Shown here: piece after piece, positions 51,601-60,400 of the stretch
Layout of the letters: the number at the start of each line of letters is the position of its first letter
Numbering within the stretch: position 1 is the stretch's first letter
Assembly: GCA_947503895.1 (NCBI GenBank)
Contig: CANNFT010000009.1
Span: 62,001 to 126,000 of the forward strand
Length of the DNA stretch: 64,000 nucleotides
Direction of reading: 5' to 3'
Origin: an uncultured Saccharospirillaceae bacterium
Lineage (GTDB): Bacteria; Pseudomonadota; Gammaproteobacteria; Pseudomonadales; Oceanobacteraceae
Notes under the pieces: model-generated
What the model was told of the DNA's origin: nothing
The model's database searches: none
Seen by the model: the letters and a program-made list of their open reading frames with translations, nothing else
Position numbers and translations under genes: made by a program

Positions 51601-53216
51601 TTATTTATCCTGCCTAGGAGTTAATTCAACACCTCCAGGCTTTTTATCAACAGAGCCGGGTGAAAAATTATATACTTTATTTGTTAGAAAATTTCGTGCT
51701 TTAGTGAAATCCCCAGAACCATCAGCCTGGTATAGCTCCAAAAGTCGTTTAGTAGCTTCGTAGGCGCGTTTAGTTCCAGGTAAAACCCCAATCCTATCGC
51801 CTTTATCATGCGTAGCATGAGTTTCAGGATTCTGCTCTGAGTAATTTAAAATGGAGTCAATTTCTCCAACATTGTTCCGTTTTACATGAGATCCAGAGTA
51901 TGAGTCCTGAACCATGTGAAGTAGCTTGCCTAACTTATGATATGAACCCGACCTCCACCAACTTTCGGCTTGACCTAAAATTTTATTAACAATGTCTCAA
52001 TTACTTTTTTCGCTACCAGATGACATGCTATGCCAAAATTGATTCTCACCACAATGGGACCTGGCAAATGAATTATTATAGTCATTGAGTTTATAAGTTC
52101 CAAATGCATTTATCGCTGAATGAAGTAATCCGCCTTGAAGATCATTGTCCCTTACACCTGCGATTAGATTTTGCTTCTGACTGCTGGTTAAACCCAATTC
52201 GTATGCCGCAGATGCAGTTAGTTCCTCATGGATCATTGGATAAAGTAACGCGTATTGACCATCCGGATCAACATACACAACCGGATTATTTCTGCCGTAG
52301 GTATAAGGAGACCACCCCTGCGGGTCGACAAAGCGTTCATCCAGCGCAAACACCGGATCAGGCGTTATAAATTGCCCGATCTTGTGGTCAAGATATCGAT
52401 GGTGGAAGTAACCGAGGTTGGTTTCAGGGTCTTGTTCTTTGCCGGTAAAACCGTAATGACTGGATGCGATTTCGCCATATTGCGCGCGTTTTTCACCGCA
52501 GGGTTCGTAGGTGAATGCGCTCTGGATTTTGGCTTTTTCATCCAATTCTAGAGAGATGGAACCAAGGTGATCATTTAGATACCATTCGGTGGCAGTATAT
52601 TTTGCGGTTTCGCCTTGATGGTTTTGTTCGCTGCGCGCAATGCGTTGACCATCAAATTTGATGTATTTGTACAGTTTGCCATCGCGCAACTCGGTGTTGT
52701 CATCGATAGAAAGGGTTTCTTCGCGGACTTCACCAAAGGCTTCAACCACTTTATAACGACGCTTGTTGAGATAGTCGTAACCATTATGGGGGGTAATTTG
52801 TTTTTGCCCAGCGTGGTAATGCAGTCCATCATTGGATGCATAAAGCTTGTTTGTTTGGTCGTTTTGTTTGAAAGACGAATGTCATCCCGACCATCTTGAT
52901 TGAGATCCGCTACGGTTAGGGTGTGCGTATCCGTGCCGATACTGGCAAACGTTTGCAGAACATAGGGTGTTTCATGAGTGCTTGAGTTAGCCAATGTAAA
53001 GCTTAAAAGGCTGCCATCTGTACTTTGTACCAAGGCATCCGAAATCCCATCGCCATTAAAATCACCAGAGGCTAATGTGTATTGGTTGCTGGATAATTTG
53101 GTGATATCGACTTCGTTATCCACTATGGGGGCAGAGTAGCCAGAAGATTGCGCAAGCATTTTATAGCCATCGCCGTCACCTGGCAGTGGGATCGGCACGA
53201 TGACATCCATGGCAAT
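51601..53216 (-). pseudogene. Rhs-family toxin remnant (FG-GAP region, Rhs core, phospholipase-C-like tip)
   Basis: Three pieces are read leftward. (1) 53216 to about 52880: FG-GAP/VCBS-like repeats (LASGDFNGDGISDALVQS, VADLNQDGRDDIRLS). (2) After a shift in the CTTTC region near 52880, LYASNDGLHYHAGQKQIT leads into the Rhs core (YLNDHLGSISLELDEKAKI, FTGKEQDPETNLGYFHHRYL, FITPDPV, SPYTYGRNNPVVYVDPDG). (3) The tip holds HCGENQFWHSM, then an in-frame TGA (51999-51997), then DIVNKILGQAESWWRSG, LGKLLHMVQDSYSGSHVKRN and NPETHATHDKGD, ending at 51601. The HxxxD-x4-H patterns recall zinc phospholipase C / P1-nuclease folds. Its N-terminus was lost to the IS on the right. Confidence 0.8.
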
Positions 53217-54161
53217 CTTTCCCATTTCAATACTGCAATGCGTGAAAAAGCCTGAAGCATCGGACGATAAATTAATTTTGTGGCCGTACTGAATGTTTCT
53301 AAAGCCTTTTACGATAATATCGGTATGTGACTCAAAGACGCTCACAACTTTGTCAGATGAAGGCACTTTCTCGCCGTTCATTACTCGTCGTGTTGTTTGA
53401 TCGATCACTTTGGCCAGCAAGTCACGGTAATGAATCAAGTTTGAACACCAATGATCTGTCGAGGTGATTTTATCCAGTGCCCGCGCCACTTGCTTCATGA
53501 CCAAATCAGCAAGATGCAGCAATTCTGGATACAAGTGATTTTTATGGTCTTCTCCTGCGTTGAAGATTCGAAAGGCCAATGATTTCGTCTTTTTCCGCTG
53601 ATCCCTAAAAGAAAACCGGATACCCGTTTCGTCTTTCGCTTTAGCCAACATTCGACTGAGAACGCGAATACCATCATTTAACAACTGGCTGTCGCTGGGT
53701 GGAGCAATATGGCTCCTGACGACGGTACTGTCGATACGAAGGTGTTCGATATCAATCATGCCGTCGTCCAGCCAGTGCTTTATCATTTTAGTATTTAATA
53801 GCTGAAGAGTGTTGGGCTGAATCGTTCGAATGCATTTTTGTAAGCTTGATCGACTGGGTGAGACTCCCATAGGCAGTCGAGCAAAAGCGCGATAACTGGC
53901 TGAGTCCGACAGATGGAATGCCATTTTTTCATAACTGAACTGGAAGAGTTGTTTGATAAGTAAACAGCGTAGTACGGTGTCTGAGGTAAGTCCTTTACAC
54001 CCTGTCTTTCTGGGTTTGGACAGAGTCAGGTCTTTATGGATTAGATCCACCAGTTCGGGGTATTGATCAATAAGATCAGAGAGTTGTTTAAGTTGCTGTC
54101 CAGTCTCGTGATTAGAGAACGATTCGGTTAGACTGTACTGAGCATGCCGAGCTTCTCACAT
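53217..54161 (-). pseudogene. truncated transposase of IS copy 2
   Basis: The original ATG is at 54161, but codon 2 is TGA (CGA in copy 1), so the native start is dead. From 54050 an open frame still reads KPRKTGCKGLTSDTVLRCLL, YEKMAFHLSDSASYRAFARL, HLRIDSTVVRSHIAPPS and SSDASGFFTHCSIE. It then passes into Rhs-derived sequence without a stop (to 52575), producing a 491-codon chimera. The catalytic Glu region is lost, so it cannot be an active transposase. Its intact junction near codon 82 reveals the frameshift in copy 1. Confidence 0.85.
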
Positions 54162-54293
54162 GTGGAATCCTTTTGTGTTTGATGTTGTTTTTTGTGGTGA
54201 TTAAACGTTATCAAATTTCAAAAGGATTTTTTATGCTTTTAAGAAATATTTTGTAATAAAATCAATCGATTATGGGGTTCTGGATGAGCATTA
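53217..54293 (-). mobile_element. truncated insertion sequence, copy 2, fused to the Rhs remnant
   Basis: It matches copy 1 from its right end (degenerate inverted repeat ending GGATGAGCATTA at 54293) to about 53217, where similarity stops and Rhs sequence begins. The last ~115 codons of the transposase and the other IS end are missing. It is in the same orientation as copy 1, so the two can recombine as direct repeats, deleting the Rhs segment between. Confidence 0.85.
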
Positions 54294-54378
54294 ATTATTT
54301 ATGGAAATTAGACAATCCACATTTAAACAATGTTCGATCCGGACAGTTGCGATTTGGTGTATTCAATCAAGATTGATC

Positions 54379-54413
54379 GACTCGACACTAGCACTTTGCG
54401 AAAGTGCCGAGTC
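54379..54413. other. imperfect palindrome in the spacer beyond msrA
   Basis: GACTCG...GCACTTT-GCG-AAAGTGC-CGAGTC forms a two-part stem with a six-base bulge (ACACTA). The spacer 54294-54530 holds no convincing gene on either strand. This could be a terminator without a U-run, a small RNA element or an older mobile-element end. Confidence 0.35.
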
Positions 54414-54530
54414 ATTTTCGGAATGTGGCTGGGTCAACTCTGCGCTACAATGATAATAGAGGCGCGCTGTTTGAAACACTCATTGAAAGGGTTTAAGAAA
54501 CAGGGCGCTCTTAGAATTATTTCTTTAGTA

Positions 54531-55151
54531 CTATACGAAGTTCACACCACAGCCACCTAAACCACAATAGCCATTTGGGTTTTTATCTAGGTACTGTTGG
54601 TGGTATTCCTCTGCATAGTAAAACTGTTTGGCTTTTTTAATTTCGGTTGTAATGTCCCCTTTGCCAGCAGCACTTAACGATTGCTGATATTGTTTGCGAC
54701 TGTTCTCAGCTAACATTTTTTGCATGTCATCAAAATAGTACAAACCGGAGCGGTACTGTGTACCCTTGTCATTTCCTTGTTGCATACCTTGCGTTGGGTT
54801 ATGACTTTCCCAAAACACTTCGAGTAATTGCCAGTAGTCAGTCAATTCTTGGTTATAAACCACTAACACAGCTTCCGTATGCCCAGTCATTCCCGTGCAG
54901 ACTTCTTCGTAGGTTGGGTTCGGAGTAAAACCTGCGATGTAACCGACAGCCGTCGAATATACCCCTTCTTGTTGCCAAAATTTTCGTTCCGCTCCCCAAA
55001 AGCATCCGAGTGCAAAAATCGCCTGCTGAGCGTGTTTAGGCCACGGCGGAGTTAATGAATGCCCCAACACCGTGTGCTTAGCAGGGACGACCATCGCTTC
55101 ACTACGACCCGGTAATGCCTGCTCTTTGTTAATTAATTGATCTTTACTCAT
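54531..55151 (-). CDS. msrA: peptide methionine-S-sulfoxide reductase MsrA
   Basis: 206 residues. The catalytic cysteine C50 is in IFALGCFWGAERKFWQ, followed by VYSTAVGYIAGFTPNPTYEE, CTGMTGHTEAVLVVY, HNPTQGMQQGNDKGTQYRSG and the recycling cysteines in NGYCGLGGCGV. It repairs oxidised methionine (S-sulfoxide). The ATG at 55151 is chosen over the GTG directly before it. It lies 75 bases downstream of recD, same direction, though no functional link is expected. N-terminal ~40 residues are an extension as in E. coli MsrA. Confidence 0.96.
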   Translation of the reverse strand: MSKDQLINKEQALPGRSEAMVVPAKHTVLGHSLTPPWPKHAQQAIFALGCFWGAERKFWQQEGVYSTAVGYIAGFTPNPTYEEVCTGMTGHTEAVLVVYNQELTDYWQLLEVFWESHNPTQGMQQGNDKGTQYRSGLYYFDDMQKMLAENSRKQYQQSLSAAGKGDITTEIKKAKQFYYAEEYHQQYLDKNPNGYCGLGGCGVNFV

Positions 55152-55226
55152 CACTGTATCTCGTAACTGTTCTTATGTTCGTTAAATGTTGATTTCGTAA
55201 AACTGAATATTTTTAAGTCAACAACC

Positions 55227-57452
55227 TCAAAATAAATTAAATTGTTGCCCTGTTTTGTTTGCTGTATCGTCTTGATCCGTCTCATTTTCATATACATTTC
55301 TATTGTTCGTTCCTGCAATCGACGATTCAATATCAATATTGGCAGGCGACTCTGCCGCATGCCCAGCACCCCATAGCCTATCTTTTAATCCACTGGCTCT
55401 TTTTACAGGACGCCTTAATCCCTTTTCAATCAGGTCTGCATGACCTAATATTTGAAGACGTTTTTTGGCTCGGGTAATACCGGTATAAATTAATTCCTTG
55501 GTTAAAACACCGACATTTTTATCTGGCAAAACTAATACACAATGTTCAAATTCAGAGCCTTGGCTTTTGTGAACCGTCATCGCATACACCGTTTCGTGTT
55601 TTGGTAACCGTGTCGGTTTTATCCAGCGAATTTTCCCATCTGCTGTCACAAAGCTGACCATCAACTCTTGATGGCTGGACGCTAACCGCTTGACCGGCAA
55701 TGCAATGCCAATATCTCCATTGAATAATTCTAAACTATAGTCGTTTTCCATTACCATGATGGGCCGTCCAGCATACCATTGAGCAATGGGGTTAGGCTCA
55801 GTATTGTGTAAACTGGATGAAAAGGATGGTTGCGTGATTGTGCGATCGGTCGATCGAGATTCAGAAAAATGACGTTCATCAGCGATTAAATGGGCTGCTA
55901 TCAGCATGGCTTCAATGTTGTGATTTAATCCAGATACTCCCATCGCACCTTCTCTGACGCCACATAGCACTTGGTAATGTGAAAATTTGGTGTGAATCTC
56001 AATAGCTTGCTGATCACTGATCCCATTTTCAGATAAGCGATTTTGATGCATCGATTCAAGGTAATATTGATATCCCTCAACTGTTTGCTCTAAGAAGCGA
56101 GCAAAATTCGCTTCCGTTAAATCACTGACCTCTATATCTGAAAACGGCTGAGCCAGTGTAGATTTCCATGCGCGAATGTTACCTTGGTTGGCTGCTTTAG
56201 CGAGAAAACCTATCCCACTATTTTCATCAAATCGATAACTCTTATACAGATGACAAAGATGGTCTCGAATGGCCGCGCCTTCATGTTGATGATATTCAGC
56301 AGGCAGAACCGTATTCAAACATTTTTGAATCAGTTCAGTGTTCCGCGGGCTGTAACCCATTGACGATTGGCTGTTGCAAATATCAGCCAAAATACTGCCC
56401 GCTTCTACCGATGCTAATTGGTCTTTATCCCCTAACAGAATCACTTGCGCATGGCTCGGTAACGCACTAAACAATTTATACATCATGGGGAGATCGACCA
56501 TGGAGGCTTCATCAATGACCAACACATCTAGATGCAATGGATTTCGCGGGTGGTATTGATAGGTTCCATCTCTTCGCAATCGCAATAGCCGATGCAACGT
56601 ACTGGCTTCTTCTGGGACCGCGTCATTCACATCCTGCGCTAGGTTTATTTTTTGCTTTGCCCCTTTAATCGATTCACTTAACCGCATAGCGGCTTTCCCT
56701 GTGGGGGCGGCCAATTGAACAATGGGGGTTCGATGATTTTTATTTAGATACAATTTAGCCAATACAGCCAGTAATCGAATAACCGTGGTGGTTTTACCGG
56801 TTCCCGGCCCACCACTAATAACACTAAACTTTTGACTTGCCGCAACCGTCACCGCGACCGCTTGCCAATCAACTTCGGACGTGCTGCTCGCAGCCAGTAA
56901 ATGAGGATTTGACGGATCGCCATCCAGTTGTGAAGAAGATACATGAGGAAACATCTCAGCGATGTATTCACGTAATGGAAGCTCTGGCCATGCCATCGGT
57001 TGCAGTCGATCATGTAGCAATTGGCTAAGTTGAACTTCGTACCACCAATAGCGTTGCAAATACAATCTAAAACCATCGAGGACTAATGGCTTTCTCGGGT
57101 TCTCTATAAAAGATGCAGATGGTGCATCGGCAGAGCTTTCCTTCGTATTATTTAATGCCTGTATGAGCGGTGACGCACTCAATATTTTTTGCAGCGCATG
57201 CAGTGCGTTAGCGGGTTTATTCTTCATGACATGTGTTTTAAAGAAATCAGATGCGTAAAGATCGTTCGCTTGCCTTAAATCAAAACAAACATTCCCCTTG
57301 CCCAGCTCATGACTGGTCAGCCCAGCGCAAATAGCGACCCATGAATCCGATTCCAATTGATTCATTAAGCGTGCTAGCTGTATGTCAATCGGATTGAGCG
57401 ACTCACCAATCGACGTCTCTAAAAAAAGCGCTAATACATCTACACCCATCAT
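55227..57452 (-). CDS. recD: exodeoxyribonuclease V alpha subunit
   Basis: 741 residues; E. coli RecD has 608. SF1B helicase motifs: Walker A FSVISGGPGTGKTTTVIRLL, PTGKAAMRLSESI, Walker B VLVIDEASMVDLPMMYKLF, GDKDQLASVEAGSILADIC, and motif VI region YAMTVHKSQGSEFEHCVLVL then IYTGITRAKKRLQIL. The extra length lies mainly in a middle insert (about 370-470, with KCLNTVLPAEYHQHEGAAIR) and a polar C-terminal tail. It moves along the 5'-ended strand in RecBCD. The start overlaps the recB stop (ATGA at 57452, or ATG 57449 with GGAGG seven bases upstream). Confidence 0.96.
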   Translation of the reverse strand: MMGVDVLALFLETSIGESLNPIDIQLARLMNQLESDSWVAICAGLTSHELGKGNVCFDLRQANDLYASDFFKTHVMKNKPANALHALQKILSASPLIQALNNTKESSADAPSASFIENPRKPLVLDGFRLYLQRYWWYEVQLSQLLHDRLQPMAWPELPLREYIAEMFPHVSSSQLDGDPSNPHLLAASSTSEVDWQAVAVTVAASQKFSVISGGPGTGKTTTVIRLLAVLAKLYLNKNHRTPIVQLAAPTGKAAMRLSESIKGAKQKINLAQDVNDAVPEEASTLHRLLRLRRDGTYQYHPRNPLHLDVLVIDEASMVDLPMMYKLFSALPSHAQVILLGDKDQLASVEAGSILADICNSQSSMGYSPRNTELIQKCLNTVLPAEYHQHEGAAIRDHLCHLYKSYRFDENSGIGFLAKAANQGNIRAWKSTLAQPFSDIEVSDLTEANFARFLEQTVEGYQYYLESMHQNRLSENGISDQQAIEIHTKFSHYQVLCGVREGAMGVSGLNHNIEAMLIAAHLIADERHFSESRSTDRTITQPSFSSSLHNTEPNPIAQWYAGRPIMVMENDYSLELFNGDIGIALPVKRLASSHQELMVSFVTADGKIRWIKPTRLPKHETVYAMTVHKSQGSEFEHCVLVLPDKNVGVLTKELIYTGITRAKKRLQILGHADLIEKGLRRPVKRASGLKDRLWGAGHAAESPANIDIESSIAGTNNRNVYENETDQDDTANKTGQQFNLF

Positions 57453-60400
57453 CCCGCCTCCGATTGTTCTTGAATCAGCGCGTCTAATGATTCGATTAAT
57501 TCACGTTCTGGCCGATAATAAAACTGACCACCATAGGTCATAACGGGTTGGGGTTCACGTATGTCGCCTTCGATCGCCTCACTTTCTAATGCGAATGCGC
57601 TAAAGTCAGTATTGAATCCGTTCTCCCCTTTCATACCTCGCAAGAAAACATAGTGCCCTCCGCCAATATGCTGATCATAATCATAGTCAGCCAAGCGAAG
57701 CTTTAACATTCGATGTAATGCCAAGGTGTAAATAATAAGCTGAACATCATAGCGATGATCCATCATTGCTTGATGCAATGCCGGCTCATGATATTCGTCT
57801 AGGTGATCACCGAGATAATTCGTTTTATAATCTAAAATATAGAATCTACCTTGCCATTCAAAGATTAAATCAATAAATCCTTTCAGCATGCCTTGAAGTG
57901 TTTTAAAGCTTGCAGGCGCATATTTTACGCTTCGATGTATTCGGCACGGATACTTTTCAATTAGCTGATTAAATTCCGTCGCCACAAGTTTAGAAACGGG
58001 AAAATAAAACTCCATTTCTACTTTTTTATGCTGACCGTGCAATTGATTCAGTCTAACCGCTGGGTTGTCCTGTGCCGCAACACTGTCCTTAGAATCAATA
58101 AGCGCACCCTGTTGAGCATCGATAGGGATGGACAGCGCCGTCGTTAAGATATTGGCTAACCAGCGGTGCACTGGCATAGCCCATGACTCATCAAAACCAT
58201 ATCGGTTTAATAGGTTTTCAGTCGTTATTTTTATCTCTTCAGTCGGAAATTCATCCGGCGCAATATCCCCGAGCGCGTAGGCGGTGAAATCTATGGACTC
58301 TAACAAGCTGTGCATAAAATTGCCTGCATGTGCCCCGCGAGGGAAAGTAAACTGATTTAATGTCTCATCGCTAACATTCCCATCTGTAGACGATGGTGTA
58401 TTGTCTGCTAATTCAGGGCGCAACACCGTATTTGAAGATTCATCTGCTCGCTCAAATCGAGGGCTTTGTATATTATGCGATAAAAGGCCAGCCGCACGGT
58501 TGTCAACATCATCTTCATTTGAGGTAGGGCTGTGCCCGATCGATTTCATTAAGGATGAAAAGCTCGCGAGCCGCCATTTAGAAAGAATTTTACCTTTGAA
58601 TCGCTGTGCATAAAGCTGTTTATGAATGGCCTGACGATGAGCAAGCGTCACTGTATCCGGAATGGATTGAATATCAAAATGAGGGGTATTTAGTTGCCCT
58701 TGATTAAGCTGTGTCAGCACTTGATGCATGGAAGACCCTTCTTCAGATGGTTCATCAAGTTCAACATTGGTTGGCTCAGGAGCAGTTAAGACATATCCTA
58801 AAGCGCTTTTCTGAATAAATTGATTTACCTTCGCTCGATGGTCAGCGTGTCCATAGATGCCGATATAACATTTATTAACCGCGCGAGTTAATCCCACATA
58901 AAGCAGTCTAATTTCTTCAGCCATGGCTTCTTTTTGAATGCGATCGCCGTATTCATTCGTCAAATCACACTGTGCTTGCTCTGTTTCTTCATTATAAAAA
59001 ACGCGGTCTCGGGTGGCTTTTCCATCCCACAAAAATGGCATAAAGACAATCGGGTATTCCAGCCCTTTCGATTTATGTAGGGTAATAATTTGTACTAAAT
59101 TTGCATCGCTTTCTAGGCGTAACTGTTGTTGATCTTGATCGCCAGATGCCTGAGAAATTTGCCCCCCTAACCAACTCAATAATCCTTGCATGCCTTGCAC
59201 ATCCGTTGATGCTTGTTGCAACAATTCACCTAAATGCAATACATTGGTTAACCGTCGCTCGCCGTTTGCCACTTGCAACCATTTTTGCGGCAGCTTTTTT
59301 TGATGCAACCATTGCATTAACATCGCCATGACGCCTTGACGCTGCCACTCTACATGACTGTTACTTAACCGCTCTAATTCATCATCCCACAATGCCTCAT
59401 TATCACCGAGCGTCTTTAAATAGGGTAAATCAAACATCCACACCGGATGAGCAATCGCATTGCGATATAGCCGTTCATTTTTTTCATGCACCGCTTCCAG
59501 AAAATGGAATAACGCCAAGGCTTCTTCCGTTGCAAATATACTGTTTCGCCCTACGAAAACACTTGATATTTGTCGTTCTCGCAACGCATGCTTCATCAAC
59601 TCGGCCTGTCGACCACTACGCACCAGTATGGCAATATTTTTAGCTTGCACTGGGCTGTCGTTGATCGTCGCTGTGCCGGCTGCCCCGTCATTTAATAATT
59701 GGGCGATCTGCTCGGCAGCACCGCTTGCAAATCGCTGATCTAATGCGCTTTTATTTTCTTTTGCATCCACAGACAACCATTGCCAACTCAAAGCGGATTG
59801 AGGTTGCGCATTCAATTGTAATGGCGATGCCTTATCAATACTCTTGACAGGTTGAAAAGGGATATCTTTATCAAATATAAATGGCGCTTCCGCAAACGTA
59901 AAAATACGATTGACGGCTTCTACCATCGAAGCGGTAGATCGATAATTCGTATCCAAGCTGTATATGCCATCCACCTGACGCTTCGCCTGAATATACGTAA
60001 AAATGTCTGCACCTCTAAACTTATAAATGGCTTGCTTAGGGTCGCCAATCATAAACAATGCCAACGAGTCTGACGCCGCGTCGGCAGGCATGTCTTTTTG
60101 ATCTAAATCCGTATTATCACGTTCATGACGATATAATCGATTGAAAATAGCATATTGTTGGCTGTCGGTATCTTGAAACTCATCGACGAGAGCAACTGGA
60201 AATTGTTGTCTTAATTGTTGGGTGAGCGGACCTACCGCATCATACGATTCATATGAGTGTGCATGAGAATGTTTATGTTTATGTATATGTATATGTGAAT
60301 GTGCATCCGCCAGCAATGCTTCATTCAGACTATTCAATAAATCATCCGGTGCCATTATTTGAAGGCGCTTTTTTATATCACTTAGTCGCTGACGAGTGTT

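Noticed and set aside
52575..54050. A genuine 491-residue transposase-Rhs fusion protein
   Set aside because: It arises from an IS truncation junction, has a stop at the native second codon and loses the Rhs frame near 52880.
54330..54560. 76-codon plus-strand frame overlapping the end of msrA
   Set aside because: It crosses a strong hairpin, has no ribosome site and overlaps the msrA 3' end on the opposite strand.
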